64,000 nt of DNA from Sphingomonas sp. Leaf242. GTDB taxonomy: Bacteria > Pseudomonadota > Alphaproteobacteria > Sphingomonadales > Sphingomonadaceae. The notes under the pieces were generated by a model. That model was not told the origin of the DNA and made no database searches. It saw nothing but the letters and a program-made list of their open reading frames with translations. How positions within the stretch are numbered: position 1 is the stretch's first letter; each line of letters opens with the position of its first letter. The translations under genes were made by a program, and so were the position numbers. This document shows, piece by piece, positions 16,845-25,765 of this stretch. The DNA lies in the NCBI RefSeq assembly GCF_001422045.1, contig NZ_LMLW01000008.1, positions 438,501-502,500 on the forward strand, in the 5' to 3' direction.

Positions 16845-18170
16845 ATGACCGTGATCACCCGTTTCGCCCCCTCGCCCACCGGCCGGCTGCATGTCGGCAA
16901 TATCCGCACCGCGCTCCACAACTGGATGTTCGCGCGGGCCAACGGCGGCAAGTTCGTGCTGCGGATCGACGATACCGATCCCGAACGCAGCGAAGAGCGG
17001 TTCGTCGACGCGATCCGCGCCGATCTCGACTGGCTCGGCATAACGCCCGACGCGGAGGAGCGGCAGTCGGCGCGGTTCGCTTTGTACGAGGCGCGGTTCG
17101 CGGCGCTGGTCGCGAGCGGGCACGTGTATCCTGCGTACGAGACGACGCAGGAACTCGATCTGAAGCGGAAGATCCAGGCCGGGCGCGGGTTGCCGCCGAT
17201 CTATGATCGCGGGGCGCTGGCGTTGGACGACGACGCGCGGGCGAAGCTCGAAGCGGACGGCGTGCGCCCGCATTGGCGGTTCAAGCTCGATCACGACTCG
17301 GCGATCGCGTGGGACGACCTGATCCGCGGCGCGGCGCATTTCGAGGCGAAGACGATGAGCGATCCGGTCATCCGGCGCGCGGACGGGTCCTGGCTGTATA
17401 TGCTGCCGTCGGCGATCGACGATGCCGAGATGGGCGTGACGCACGTGGTGCGCGGCGAGGATCACGTGTCGAACACCGCGCTCCAGTTGCAGATGTTCGC
17501 CGCGCTCGGCGTGGCCCCGCCGCGGTTTGCGCACGAGGCGTTGCTGACCGGCGCGGAGGGCAAGCTGTCGAAGCGGCTCGGCTCGCTCGGCGTCGATCAT
17601 TTCCGCGAGGTCGGGATCGAGCCGCAGGCGGTGCGTGCGCTGCTCGCGCGAATCGGGACGAGCGACCCGGTCGAACCCATCGCCGATGCCGCGCCGTTGA
17701 TAGCGGGGTTCGACTTTGCGCGCTTCGGGCGGGCGCCGGCGCGGTTCGACGAGGCGGAGCTGGCGGCGTTGAATGCGCGGATTTTGCATGCGCTGCCGTT
17801 CGAGGCAGTGGCCGAGCGGTTGCCGGAGGGCATGGACGTCGCGGCGTGGGAGGCGGTGCGGCCGAACCTGGTGACGCTGGCGGATGCGGCGGACTGGTGG
17901 GGTGTGATCGAGGGGCCGGTTGCGGTCGAGGGCGACGTCGATGCGGCGTATCTCGATCAGGCGCTGGTGGCGGCTGGGGAAATCGACTGGTCGGGCGATC
18001 CTTGGCACGCGCTGACGGCTCGGTTGAAGGCGGAGACGGGGCGTAAGGGGAAGGCTTTGTTCCTGCCGTTGCGCCGTGCGTTGACCGGGCGCGATCATGG
18101 GCCGGATATGGCGGCGTTGCTGCCGCTGATCGGGCGGGAGCGGGCGCTGGAACGACTCGCGACGCGCTGA
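16845..18170 (+). CDS. gltX: Glutamyl-tRNA synthetase
   Basis: Charges tRNA-Glu. The 441-residue class I synthetase shows the HIGH-type motif [44 protein letters not shown] and the KMSKS-type loop [17 protein letters not shown], followed by a short anticodon-binding region. It belongs to the shorter alphaproteobacterial GltX type, of which genomes often carry two paralogues. The second copy, and any restriction to tRNA-Gln mischarging, cannot be judged from this window. ATG 16845 lies 96 bp from the divergent prs start. Confidence 0.95.
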   Translation: MTVITRFAPSPTGRLHVGNIRTALHNWMFARANGGKFVLRIDDTDPERSEERFVDAIRADLDWLGITPDAEERQSARFALYEARFAALVASGHVYPAYETTQELDLKRKIQAGRGLPPIYDRGALALDDDARAKLEADGVRPHWRFKLDHDSAIAWDDLIRGAAHFEAKTMSDPVIRRADGSWLYMLPSAIDDAEMGVTHVVRGEDHVSNTALQLQMFAALGVAPPRFAHEALLTGAEGKLSKRLGSLGVDHFREVGIEPQAVRALLARIGTSDPVEPIADAAPLIAGFDFARFGRAPARFDEAELAALNARILHALPFEAVAERLPEGMDVAAWEAVRPNLVTLADAADWWGVIEGPVAVEGDVDAAYLDQALVAAGEIDWSGDPWHALTARLKAETGRKGKALFLPLRRALTGRDHGPDMAALLPLIGRERALERLATR

Positions 18171-18203
18171 ACTGGCGTCCCCGCAGGTTGCCCCAAAAAA
18201 GCA

Positions 18204-18258
18204 TGTTCTCCCGCGAAGGCGGGAGTCCAGTCTGGGCTCCCGCCTTCGCGGGAGAACA
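18204..18258. repeat. Short perfect palindrome, CTCCCGCGAAGGCGGGAG type
   Basis: 22-bp perfect arms (TGTTCTCCCGCGAAGGCGGG... and its complement) with an 11-bp core, 33 bp after the gltX stop. It could form a terminator-like hairpin but has no following T run. With the larger repeat at 18356-18463 it fills most of the 519-bp gene-free stretch 18171-18689, in which I see no further gene. Confidence 0.85.
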
Positions 18259-18355
18259 CGGAAGGGCGGGCTGCGGCGGTATTGGTTGCGACGGACTATA
18301 ATTTGCCGGCGGTCACTTTGCCCGCGCTCGCAAAAAGCACCACCTTTCCCAACAC

Positions 18356-18463
18356 CGCCACCCCGGCGAAGGCCGGGGCCCAGTTGGAAAGGCCGCAGTA
18401 ACGTAGCGCCGGCTTCAGTTAGCAATGTCCCCCAACTGGGCCCCGGCCTCCGCCGGGGTGGCG
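18356..18463. repeat. Palindromic intergenic repeat, CCACCCCGGCG type, copy 2
   Basis: Arms of about 32 bp (CGCCACCCCGGCGAAGGCCG... and ...CGGCCTCCGCCGGGGTGGCG) with two mismatches around a 44-bp core, in the spacer before tonB. Same family as 4171-4276 and 38177-38282. Confidence 0.85.
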
Positions 18464-18689
18464 GCGCTGGGGGGCATGCTGCCTAACCGGTCGGGTTGGT
18501 GCGCCGAACCATTCCGACGATCAGTCAAATCGCGACCGCAGCCGGCACCGAGCGAATGCCGATGCAATAGCGCCACCACATTCCCCACCCCTCCTCCAAA
18601 CCCCTTGCCACCAAAATGTAATGATGTACCATCCCAACCGGCGGTACCTATCTCGCCGCCATCCTCGAGGAGATGCGAAGGAGACGGTA

Positions 18690-19355
18690 ATGTACGCGGA
18701 TAGACTGAACCGGACGGGCGAATTCAATCCCGGGAGCCTCGGCGTCGCGCTGGCGATCAACTGCGCGGTGATCGGAGCCTTGTTCTTCGCAGCGCCTAAC
18801 GTGCTGCCGTTCGTGCCCGACAAGACACTCGTCACCTATGTGCCGTACACCCCGCCGCCGCCGCCCGAGCCGACCCCGCCCGCAGATCCGCTGATCCGCC
18901 AGCAACCGCGGCCGGCCCCGCGTCCCGACGCACCGATCCCGCAGGTACCGACGCAGACGTAGACCGGCTTCACGGTCGCCCCCGATCCGCTCCCCTACAC
19001 GCCGCCGATCGGAGTCGAAGGCACGGGCACCGGCACCGTCGCGGTCGATCCGCCGAAACTGCCGCCGCTGTTCGTCCAGCCCGGCATCGACCCGCGCTAT
19101 GCCGCTGATTTCCAGCCGCGCTATCCATCCGAGGAACGCCGCGCCGAACGCGAGGGCCGGGTCGTGGTGCGCGTGCTGGTCGGCATCGACGGTCGCGTAA
19201 AGCAGGTCGAGCGGGTCAGCGCGACCACCGACGCGTTCTACCGGGCAACGCTCGACCGCGCACTGGCGAAATGGCGGTTCAAGCCGGCGACACGCGACGG
19301 CGTTCCGGTCGAGGCGTGGCGATCGATGGCGCTGACGTTCGTGCTCCAGAACTGA
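18690..19355 (+). pseudogene. tonB: TonB-like energy transducer interrupted by an in-frame amber codon
   Basis: AAGGAGAC precedes ATG 18690. The frame encodes an N-terminal membrane anchor (GVALAINCAVIGALFFAAP), then proline-rich sequence (YTPPPPPEPTPPADP, PRPAPRPDAPIPQVP). It meets TAG at 18960-18962 (codon 91). The same frame continues without interruption as TGFTVAPDPLPYTPPIGVEG, FQPRYPSEERRAEREGRVVV and a TonB C-terminal domain (VERVSATTDAFYRATLDRAL, AKWRFKPATRDGVPVEAW), ending at 19355. TonB couples the proton motive force via ExbBD to outer-membrane receptors. With the stop, only a 90-residue anchor/proline piece would be made unless TAG is read through. A single base change or a sequencing error explains it. 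Confidence 0.85.
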
Positions 19356-19410
19356 AGCTTGCGAGGCGCGGGGCTGGCCTAGCCGGCTCCGCCCCCCTAT
19401 CTTGGCGCTC

Positions 19411-19758
19411 ATGGGCTTTTTCAGTCGTTTCGCGCCGATCGTCGCCTATCGCGACCTGCGGCTCTTCCTCAGCCAGCGCCGGCCGTACGAGCTCATCTTT
19501 CTCGTGGCGGCGCTCTGCGTCACCAGCTTCCTGATCTACGCGTTCATGAAGGATTCGTACGTCGAGAAGGAATACCGTCCGAAGATCATCTACGTCGAGC
19601 AATGGCCCGCGGATCGCACCGATGCGCAGATCATCGCGCAGCAGAAGATCGACGCGCCGATCAAGGCCAAGGCGCTCGCCGAGCAAAAGGCGCGCGAAGA
19701 TGCACAGCGCGCGTCGTTCAAGCGGCTGGACGACAAGCTGAAGGCCATGGGAATCTGA
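19411..19758 (+). CDS. Small hypothetical inner-membrane protein
   Basis: A 115-residue protein with one transmembrane helix (about residues 25-45, YELIFLVAALCVTSFLIYAF). It is followed by a positively and negatively charged, probably helical tail (IIAQQKIDAPIKAKALAEQ, KAREDAQRASFKRLDDKLK). I recognise no named family. ATG 19411 is preferred over an upstream TTG. It runs directly into ribD, with its stop overlapping the possible CTG start of ribD, so it appears to be the first cistron of the riboflavin operon in this genome. Confidence 0.7.
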   Translation: MGFFSRFAPIVAYRDLRLFLSQRRPYELIFLVAALCVTSFLIYAFMKDSYVEKEYRPKIIYVEQWPADRTDAQIIAQQKIDAPIKAKALAEQKAREDAQRASFKRLDDKLKAMGI

Positions 19759-19778
19759 CCCAGGCGGACGCGCGCTTG

Positions 19779-20738
19779 ATGGGCGCCGCGCTGGCACTAG
19801 CCGAGCGCGGCAGAGGACGGACCGCGCCCAACCCCAATGTCGGTTGCGTGATCGTGCGCGAAGGCCGCGTGGTCGGGCGCGGCTGGACGCAGGTTGGCGG
19901 ACGTCCGCATGCCGAGGCGATGGCGCTGGCCGAGGCTGGTGCGGAAGCGCGAGGGGCTACGGCTTACGTCACACTCGAACCGTGCGCGCACCAGTCTCCG
20001 CGGGGACCAGCGTGCAGCGACTTGATGATCGAGGCGGACGTTGCGCGTGTCGTCGTCGCCGTCGGAGACCCCGACGCACGAACGGCAGGCCAGGGTTTTA
20101 CCCGGCTGGAGGCCGCTGGCATTGCGGTGACGCGGGGTGTTCGTGCGAACGAGGCCCGCCGTTCGATGGCCGGCTTTCTCACCCGGCAGGCTCTCGGCCG
20201 TCCGCACGTCACCCTGAAGCTCGCGACATCGCTCGACGGCTGCATCGCGATGGCGGACGGGTCGAGTCGCTGGATCACTGGTCCGCAGGCGCGGATGCAC
20301 GCGCATCTCGAGCGGAGTCGGCACGAGGCGATTCTCGTTGGCCGCGGTACGTATGACGCTGACGCTCCGCGACTCGACGTGCGGCTACCGGGGCTGGAAG
20401 CTCGCGGACCGATGCGCGTGCTTTTATCCTCGACTGTTCGAGACGTGCCCGGCTGGACCGTCATCGCCGCACCGCACGACATCGCTATGCTCCCACGCGT
20501 CGACCACATCCTCGTCGAAGGCGGCGCGGCCGTAGCGTCGGCGTTCCTCGCCGCCGATCTGGTCGACCGTCTCCTACTCTACCACGCGCCGATCCTGATT
20601 GGCGGCGGCAAACACGCACTCCGCGACATCGGCCTTACCAACCTGAGCGCAGCGCATGCTCGCTGGACGCTAGTGGATGCGCGGCAACTTGGCATGGACC
20701 GGCTCGAGGTCTACGAGCGCGAACGAAACGAGGCATAA
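19779..20738 (+). CDS. ribD: Bifunctional riboflavin deaminase-reductase
   Basis: Catalyses the deamination of the pyrimidine intermediate and the reduction of its ribosyl side chain. The 319-residue protein has an N-terminal cytidine-deaminase-type zinc site, HAEAMALAE and PCAHQSPRGPAC (about residues 45-80). A C-terminal reductase domain starts at HVTLKLATSLDGCIAMADG and contains SRWITGPQAR and ILVEGGAAVASAFL. ATG 19779 is used, but the family usually has eight to ten residues before this point. A CTG at 19755, overlapping the previous stop, would supply them. The stop overlaps ribE by one base (TAATG). Confidence 0.95.
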   Translation: MGAALALAERGRGRTAPNPNVGCVIVREGRVVGRGWTQVGGRPHAEAMALAEAGAEARGATAYVTLEPCAHQSPRGPACSDLMIEADVARVVVAVGDPDARTAGQGFTRLEAAGIAVTRGVRANEARRSMAGFLTRQALGRPHVTLKLATSLDGCIAMADGSSRWITGPQARMHAHLERSRHEAILVGRGTYDADAPRLDVRLPGLEARGPMRVLLSSTVRDVPGWTVIAAPHDIAMLPRVDHILVEGGAAVASAFLAADLVDRLLLYHAPILIGGGKHALRDIGLTNLSAAHARWTLVDARQLGMDRLEVYERERNEA

Positions 20739-21364
20739 TGTTCACCGGAATCATCACCGACATCGGCACGGTCGCGCGCGTGGAGTCGCCCGGCGACACG
20801 CGCATCGTCGTCCGTACCGCCTACGATACCGAGACCGTCGATCTCGGCGCGTCGATCTCGTGCTCGGGCGTCTGCCTGACCGTCGTCGACAAGGGCCCGA
20901 ATTGGTTCGCGGTCGACGTCTCGGGCGAGACGATCAGCCGCACCGCCAAGGACCAGTGGACCGAAGGGCGCCAGTTCAACCTCGAACGCGCGATGAAGCT
21001 CGGCGACGAACTCGGCGGGCATATCGTCACGGGCCATGTCGATGGCCTCGGCACCGTCGTGGCTGTGAGCGAGGACGGCGGATCGCACCGCGTCACGATC
21101 CGCGCCGGCGCCGATATCGCGCCGTTCATCGCCCCCAAGGGTTCGGTGACGGTCGACGGCGTGTCGCTTACCGTCAACAGCGTCCGCGACATCGATGGTG
21201 TCGATGGTCAAAGGGAGGTGGAGTTCGGCCTCAACATCATCCCGCATACCTGGAGCGTCACCACGCTTGGAACGATCCACGTGGAACAATCGGTCAACAT
21301 CGAGATCGACGTCCTCGCCCGCTACCTCCAAAGAATGGAGCATTACCGTGCCGCTGCCCGCTGA
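20738..21364 (+). CDS. ribE: Riboflavin synthase, alpha chain
   Basis: Dismutates two 6,7-dimethyl-8-ribityllumazine molecules to riboflavin. The 208-residue protein starts MFTGIITDIGTVARVESPGD and has the two lumazine-binding barrels, with CSGVCLTVVDKGPNWFAVD in the first and GSVTVDGVSLTVNSV in the second. Both are introduced by GHIVTGHVDG-type linkers. Length is as expected. It is coupled to ribD (TAATG) and overlaps the ribB-type gene downstream by 17 bases. Confidence 0.97.
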   Translation: MFTGIITDIGTVARVESPGDTRIVVRTAYDTETVDLGASISCSGVCLTVVDKGPNWFAVDVSGETISRTAKDQWTEGRQFNLERAMKLGDELGGHIVTGHVDGLGTVVAVSEDGGSHRVTIRAGADIAPFIAPKGSVTVDGVSLTVNSVRDIDGVDGQREVEFGLNIIPHTWSVTTLGTIHVEQSVNIEIDVLARYLQRMEHYRAAAR

Positions 21365-22514
21365 CCGCACCGCTGAACTGTCGCGCCTGAAGCACGGCTA
21401 TCTGTCGAGCCCCGAAGAGATCATCGACGAGGCGCGCAACGGCCGGATGTTTATCCTGGTCGACGACGAGGATCGCGAGAACGAGGGAGACCTCGTCATC
21501 CCCGCGCAGATGGCGACGCCGGAAAAGATCAACTTCATGGCAAAGTTCGGCCGCGGCCTGATCTGCCTCGCGCTGACCAGGGATCGCACCGAGGAACTCG
21601 GTCTCGAACTGATGAGCCGCAACAACGGCACCCGGCACGAGACCGCGTTCACCGTGTCGATCGAGGCGCTGGAAGGCGTCACCACCGGCATCTCGGCCGC
21701 GGATCGCGCGCGGACCATCGCGGTCGCGGTCGATGCGACCAAGGGCAAGCCGGACATCGTCACCCCCGGCCATGTCTTCCCGCTGGTCGCACGCGACGGC
21801 GGCGTGCTGATCCGCGCCGGCCATACCGAGGCGGCGGTCGACGTCGCACGGCTGGCCGGGCTCAACCCCTCGGGCGTGATCTGCGAGATCATGAACGAGG
21901 ACGGCACGATGGCGCGGATGGACGATCTTGTCACCTTCGCGCAGTTCCACAACGTCAAGATCGGCACGATCCGCGACCTGATCGCGTATCGCCGACGCCA
22001 CGACCATCTCGTCGAGAAGCGCGCCGAGGCGAAGTTCACCTCCGAATGGGGCGGCGACTGGAGCGCGCTGACGTTCTGGAACAAGGCGACCGGCACCGAG
22101 CAGGTCGCGCTGGTCAAGGGCAAGATCGACCCCGCCAAGCCGACGCTGGTCCGCATGCACGCACTGTCGCCGTTCGCGGACATCTTCGGCGAATCGGGCG
22201 AACGCGGCCGTATACTCGCGCGCTCGATGCAGATGATCGCGGACGAGGGCGCGGGCGTGATCGTCGTCATCAACCGGCCCCGCAGCAACACCTTCACCTC
22301 CGCAGTGATGAAGAAGGCGGGCGCGGAGATTACCCCGGACATGGAGGAACTGCGCGACTACGGCGTCGGCGCGATGATCCTGACCGAGCTCGGCGTCCAC
22401 GACATGGTGCTGATCACCAACACGCATCACACGCTGGTCGGCCTCGACGGCTACGGCCTGTCGATCGTCGGCGAGCGCCCGATCGCGTCCCTGAACACGG
22501 AAAAGAGCAACTGA
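21348..22514 (+). CDS. ribB: 3,4-dihydroxy-2-butanone-4-phosphate synthase with degenerate GTP cyclohydrolase II domain (RibBX type)
   Basis: 388 residues from GTG 21348, with GGAG eight bases upstream. Residues about 15-215 are a complete RibB domain ([49 protein letters not shown]), which converts ribulose-5-phosphate to the four-carbon unit of lumazine. Residues about 220-385 align with GTP cyclohydrolase II. Where the enzyme needs its three zinc cysteines (a CLTGDVFGSLRCDCG-like stretch) this protein reads [18 protein letters not shown] (from about residue 271), with no cysteine. The RibA half is therefore predicted to be inactive, matching the RibBX variant known in Proteobacteria. A separate ribA must exist elsewhere. 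Confidence 0.93.
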   Translation: MPLPADRTAELSRLKHGYLSSPEEIIDEARNGRMFILVDDEDRENEGDLVIPAQMATPEKINFMAKFGRGLICLALTRDRTEELGLELMSRNNGTRHETAFTVSIEALEGVTTGISAADRARTIAVAVDATKGKPDIVTPGHVFPLVARDGGVLIRAGHTEAAVDVARLAGLNPSGVICEIMNEDGTMARMDDLVTFAQFHNVKIGTIRDLIAYRRRHDHLVEKRAEAKFTSEWGGDWSALTFWNKATGTEQVALVKGKIDPAKPTLVRMHALSPFADIFGESGERGRILARSMQMIADEGAGVIVVINRPRSNTFTSAVMKKAGAEITPDMEELRDYGVGAMILTELGVHDMVLITNTHHTLVGLDGYGLSIVGERPIASLNTEKSN

Positions 22515-22936
22515 TGGCGCATCTCCTCATCGTCGAAGCCCGGTTCTACGATCACCTCAACGACCTGCTGGTCGAGGGCGCGAAGGCCGCGATCGAAGCC
22601 GCCGGCCACACCCACGAGACCATCACCGTGCCCGGCGCGCTCGAAGTCCCCGGCGCGATTGCGCTGGCGGCCGAGAGTGAGACGTTCGACGCCTATGTCG
22701 CATTGGGCGTGGTGATCCGCGGCGAGACTTATCATTTCGAGATCGTCGCGGGCGAGAGCGCACGCGGGATCATGCAGTTGACGATGGACGGCCTGCCGAT
22801 CGGCAACGGCATCCTGACCACCGAGAACGAGGCGCAGGCGCTCACGAGAGCAAAGCCGACCGAAGGCGACAAGGGCGGCGGCGCGGCCAAGGCCGCGCTG
22901 GCGATGCTCGCGCTCAAGGACCGCTTCATCGCATGA
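22514..22936 (+). CDS. ribH: 6,7-dimethyl-8-ribityllumazine synthase
   Basis: Condenses the RibB and RibD products to lumazine. The 140-residue protein begins [19 protein letters not shown] and contains [36 protein letters not shown] (catalytic histidine region) and [12 protein letters not shown]. The start overlaps the ribB stop by one base (TGATG), and the stop overlaps the GNAT gene by four bases, so the operon continues. Its position completes ribD-ribE-ribB-ribH. Confidence 0.97.
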   Translation: MAHLLIVEARFYDHLNDLLVEGAKAAIEAAGHTHETITVPGALEVPGAIALAAESETFDAYVALGVVIRGETYHFEIVAGESARGIMQLTMDGLPIGNGILTTENEAQALTRAKPTEGDKGGGAAKAALAMLALKDRFIA

Positions 22937-23478
22937 CCGCGCCGGTGCTCCTGACGGAGCGCCTGTTGCTCCGGCCCTTGGGACCGGAGGATGCCGAAGC
23001 CTGGTATGCGTTCCACGCCGATCCCGTCACGATGCGTCATCTTGGCGGCGCGCAGTCGCGCAGCGTCGCCTGGCGTGGTCTGTGCGCGATGGCGGGCGCG
23101 TGGAGCATTCGCGGCTTCTCGATGTTCGCGGTGACGCTGCGCGATACCGGCGAATGGATCGGCCGCGTCGGTCCGTGGCAGCCCGAAGACTGGCCGGGTA
23201 CGGAGATCGGCTGGGGACTCGCATCGCAGTTCGCCGGTCGCGGGTTCGCGCGCGAGGCTGCGGCGGCGACGATCGACTATGCGGTGGATGTGCTCGGCTG
23301 GACTGACATCATCCACACCATCGCACCCGACAACGTGGAGTCGATCGCGCTCGCGCAGCGGCTCGGGTCGACCAATCGCGGCCGAACGAAACTCCCCCCG
23401 CCGCTCGAAGCGCTGCCGGTGGACGATTGGGGCCAGAGCGCCGCCGACTGGCGGGCGCGGAGAACAGGGCGTGGGTGA
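22933..23478 (+). CDS. GNAT-family N-acetyltransferase (RimJ/RimL-like)
   Basis: A 181-residue acetyltransferase: [20 protein letters not shown] at the N-terminus, [40 protein letters not shown] (acetyl-CoA binding motif A, with the R-G-x-G/A loop) and [16 protein letters not shown]. The family acetylates amino groups of proteins or small molecules. The substrate is unknown. It is the fifth gene of the riboflavin transcription unit by overlap, though a functional link to flavin metabolism is not evident. Confidence 0.88.
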   Translation: MTAPVLLTERLLLRPLGPEDAEAWYAFHADPVTMRHLGGAQSRSVAWRGLCAMAGAWSIRGFSMFAVTLRDTGEWIGRVGPWQPEDWPGTEIGWGLASQFAGRGFAREAAAATIDYAVDVLGWTDIIHTIAPDNVESIALAQRLGSTNRGRTKLPPPLEALPVDDWGQSAADWRARRTGRG

Positions 23479-23671
23479 CGTAGTCAATCTGCGCCTCGTT
23501 CGAAAGCAGCGGGCTCGCGAGGCGGCCTCGTCGAAGGCGGATCAGAACCGCATCCTGTTCGGGCGGACGGCGGCGGAGAAGGCGGCGGACGCTGCTGCGA
23601 AGGCCCGGACCGAGAAGACGCTCGACGGTGCACGGCGCGATGATCTCACGCCCGGCACACCTATCACATAA
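23471..23671 (+). CDS. DUF4169 family protein
   Basis: A 66-residue, very basic protein starting at GTG 23471 ([20 protein letters not shown]), with GGAG about eight bases upstream. It contains ADQNRILFGRTAAEKAADAA and KARTEKTLDGARRD, the conserved N-x-L-R-x-x-R-K...R...FGR..aEK pattern of DUF4169. No function is known for the family. The start lies inside the GNAT gene (8-base overlap), so it is the last cistron of the unit. Confidence 0.8.
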   Translation: MGDVVNLRLVRKQRAREAASSKADQNRILFGRTAAEKAADAAAKARTEKTLDGARRDDLTPGTPIT

Positions 23672-23720
23672 TCTCACCCTTCCCACGATGAAGACGACGG
23701 CCCTGCCCTCACCCAACGCC

Positions 23721-23745
23721 GGAACGTCGCGCGCCCCGCGCCGTT
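23721..23745 (+). promoter_or_regulatory. EcfG-type general stress promoter for the DUF1206 gene
   Basis: GGAAC at 23721-23725, 16 bp spacer, CGTT at 23742-23745. This is an exact match to the alphaproteobacterial EcfG consensus GGAAC-N16-CGTT, on the right strand and 25 bp before the ATG at 23771. Confidence 0.8.
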
Positions 23746-23770
23746 ATGCCCCCGTAACAAAGGGGCTGTC

Positions 23771-24586
23771 ATGATCTCGGATGCGAATGCGACATTGCTC
23801 GCCAAGCTCGGCTTTGCCGCGCGTGGCGTGGTGTACGTGCTGGTCGGCTGGTTCGCGGTCGACGCGGCCCTTCGCGGTGGCAGGATCGCCGACAACCAGG
23901 GCGCGATCGGGTCGATCGCGGACGAGGCGTTCGGCCCGGTGCTGCTCGCGATCGTCGCCGCCGGCCTGCTCGGCTACGCGATCTGGCGGCTGACCGAGGC
24001 GGCGGCCAATCCCGAGCAGATCGGCAGCGACGTCAAGGGCAGCCTCAAGCGGATCGGTCATGTCGTCAGCGGGATCGCGCACCTGATCCTCGCCTGGACC
24101 GCCGCGAAGCTCGCGATGAGGACCGGATCACGCGACGCCGCCGTCTCGCCCGGCGACGAGAGCGCGCGCGACTGGACCGCGTTGCTGCTCGACCAGCCCG
24201 CCGGGCGCGTTCTGGTCGGCGCGGTCGCGGTCGGGATCCTCGTCGCGGCGTTCCAGCAGGCGCAGAAGGCGTGGCGCGGCGACTTCATCCACGACCTGCG
24301 CGGCGACGCCCCCGCACCGGGCTATGTCTGCACGATGGGCCGGATCGGGTACGGCGCCCGCGCACTGGTGTTCCTGATCGTCGCGGGGCTGTTCGCGCTC
24401 GCCGCCTGGACTGCGCATGCGAGCGACGCGGGCGGCGTGGCGGAGGCGCTGGAGCGGCTCCAATCGCAGCCGGGCGGCACGTGGCTGCTCGCGCTGACCG
24501 GGGTCGGGCTGGCGCTGTTCGGCGCCTACAGCCTGGTCGAAGCGCGCTTCCGGCGGATCCACGTCGATCTTCCGGGTACCAACTAA
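23771..24586 (+). CDS. DUF1206 membrane protein
   Basis: A 271-residue protein with three similar hydrophobic helix pairs, each starting with a G-aromatic/arginine signature: LGFAARGVVYVLVGWFA, IGHVVSGIAHLILAW and IGYGARALVFLIVAGLFAL. This threefold duplication defines DUF1206. The function is unknown; a role under envelope or desiccation stress would fit the EcfG promoter directly upstream. The neighbouring 24629 gene follows 42 bp later on the same strand. Confidence 0.88.
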   Translation: MISDANATLLAKLGFAARGVVYVLVGWFAVDAALRGGRIADNQGAIGSIADEAFGPVLLAIVAAGLLGYAIWRLTEAAANPEQIGSDVKGSLKRIGHVVSGIAHLILAWTAAKLAMRTGSRDAAVSPGDESARDWTALLLDQPAGRVLVGAVAVGILVAAFQQAQKAWRGDFIHDLRGDAPAPGYVCTMGRIGYGARALVFLIVAGLFALAAWTAHASDAGGVAEALERLQSQPGGTWLLALTGVGLALFGAYSLVEARFRRIHVDLPGTN

Positions 24587-24628
24587 AGTGAAAGATAACA
24601 TATCGTTAAGCTACGAGCGCTATCGACG

Positions 24629-25009
24629 ATGAGCATGTACACGATCACCTTCGACGTTCCGAGCAAGACGCTCACCATCGTCACCGAAGGGTTCTGGTCG
24701 GTCGCGACCACTGCGGCGTTCTCCGCCGAGCTGCTCGCGCGCGGTACGGCGGCGCGGCTGTATCATGGTCGGTTCGTCGTGCTGGCCGACCTGCGCAAGG
24801 CGGCGATCCAGCCGTTGAAAGTCGTCGATGCGCTGGAGGCGATGATGCCCAAGGCGCTCAAGGTGACGTCGGCACCGATCGCTGCGGTGGTCGCGTCGCA
24901 TTTGGCCAAGCTCCAGACCGAACGCTATCTGAAGGCCGAGAATTGCCGGACGTTCCTCGATATCGACGAGGCGAAGGCATGGCTGGCCGGGGATCGTACC
25001 GCCACCTGA
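24629..25009 (+). CDS. Hypothetical protein, STAS/SpoIIAA-like in outline
   Basis: A 126-residue cytosolic protein: MYTITFDVPSKTLTIVTEGF, FVVLADLRKAAIQPLKVVDA and YLKAENCRTFLDIDEAKAWL. The alternation of strands and helices, and a final helix with an EAKAWL-type ending, resemble the SpoIIAA-like/STAS proteins found in many proteobacteria. I cannot assign it firmly. It may share the stress promoter at 23721 through read-through from the DUF1206 gene. Confidence 0.6.
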   Translation: MSMYTITFDVPSKTLTIVTEGFWSVATTAAFSAELLARGTAARLYHGRFVVLADLRKAAIQPLKVVDALEAMMPKALKVTSAPIAAVVASHLAKLQTERYLKAENCRTFLDIDEAKAWLAGDRTAT

Positions 25010-25012
25010 CTC

Positions 25013-25507
25013 CTAGTCCTGCGGGGCCGTTTCCAGCAAAGCCGCCTCGACCTCTTCGATCGTGATGCCGAACGCGCCGGCAAGCCCCGCCACCGACGCG
25101 CCGCGATCGGCGAGCGTGCGAATCCGCGCGGTGTCGACGATGGTCTTGTAGCTACGCGTGTCGCGGTCGGTCTTCGATTCCGCGCCGCTGCGCGCGAGCG
25201 CGCCCGAGCGGCGGCGTTTGGAAATCTTCAACGCCTCGACATCGTTGGTCGGCGGCGCATCGAGCCGCGCCTTGATCCGCTGATCCTCCTCGATCCGGCG
25301 CGTCTCGCGGGCGCGTTCGCGTTCCTGGGACTGGAGATCGCGTTGTGCGGCACGCGATTCGGATCGCTGTTCGGACGCGGCAAGCCGCTCCTTCGCGCGC
25401 TGCTCGCGGCCGTTGGCACGCTCCTCCGCGCGCTTTGCGGCCCGGTCGGCGGTGCCGGGCATGAGCGGCCCCGTTCCCCTGCCGCCGCTCGGCCAGCCGT
25501 CGCTCAT
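25013..25507 (-). CDS. Hypothetical charged helical protein with C-terminal HTH-like segment
   Basis: 164 residues from ATG 25507. The middle (about residues 20-90) is extremely rich in R, E and A (RAAKRAEERANGREQRAKER, QSQERERARETRRIEEDQR) and probably forms a long single helix or coiled coil. The C-terminal 40 residues (TIVDTARIRTLADRGASVAG, LAGAFGITIEEVEAALLE) look like a small helix-turn-helix. I recognise no family. Highly charged single-helix frames in GC-rich DNA can be artefacts, but the clean C-terminal domain supports a real gene. It converges on the 24629 gene with a 3-bp gap. Confidence 0.55.
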   Translation of the reverse strand: MSDGWPSGGRGTGPLMPGTADRAAKRAEERANGREQRAKERLAASEQRSESRAAQRDLQSQERERARETRRIEEDQRIKARLDAPPTNDVEALKISKRRRSGALARSGAESKTDRDTRSYKTIVDTARIRTLADRGASVAGLAGAFGITIEEVEAALLETAPQD

Positions 25508-25610
25508 TACACATCCTGTCGTCACCGGTGCGCCGTACGACGCAGAGGCGCGCTGCTAGGCGAACGCGGGGCGGGTGACTAGGCCGAGCGTAGCATTTCG
25601 CGGCAACTGG

Positions 25611-25713
25611 CCTCCGTCATGCCGGGCTTGTTCCGGCATCCACTGTTCCGCAAAATCGAGAGGATCGATCGTGCGGAACCGTAGCCCCCGGAACAGGCCC
25701 GGGGTGACGGAGT
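25611..25713. repeat. Palindromic intergenic repeat, CTCCGTCATGCCGGGC type
   Basis: Imperfect arms: CCTCCGTCATGCCGGGCTTG, TTCCGGCATCCACTGTTCCG on the left and GCGGAACCGTAGCCCCCGGA, ACAGGCCCGGGGTGACGGAG on the right. The core is short. The outer CTCCGTCA/TGACGGAG ends match the TCCTGACTTTCGTCAGGA family, suggesting a common mobilising machinery. Confidence 0.75.
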
Positions 25714-25765
25714 GGTTTGGGCGATCCTTGCGAATCAACGTTGGACGTCGATCCGCCTTCACCGC

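Noticed and set aside
15810..18425. An 871-codon leftward frame that would extend prs far upstream
   Set aside because: Residues beyond the MKLMTGNSN start are antisense to gltX, arginine- and proline-rich and without family character; prs starts at 16748.
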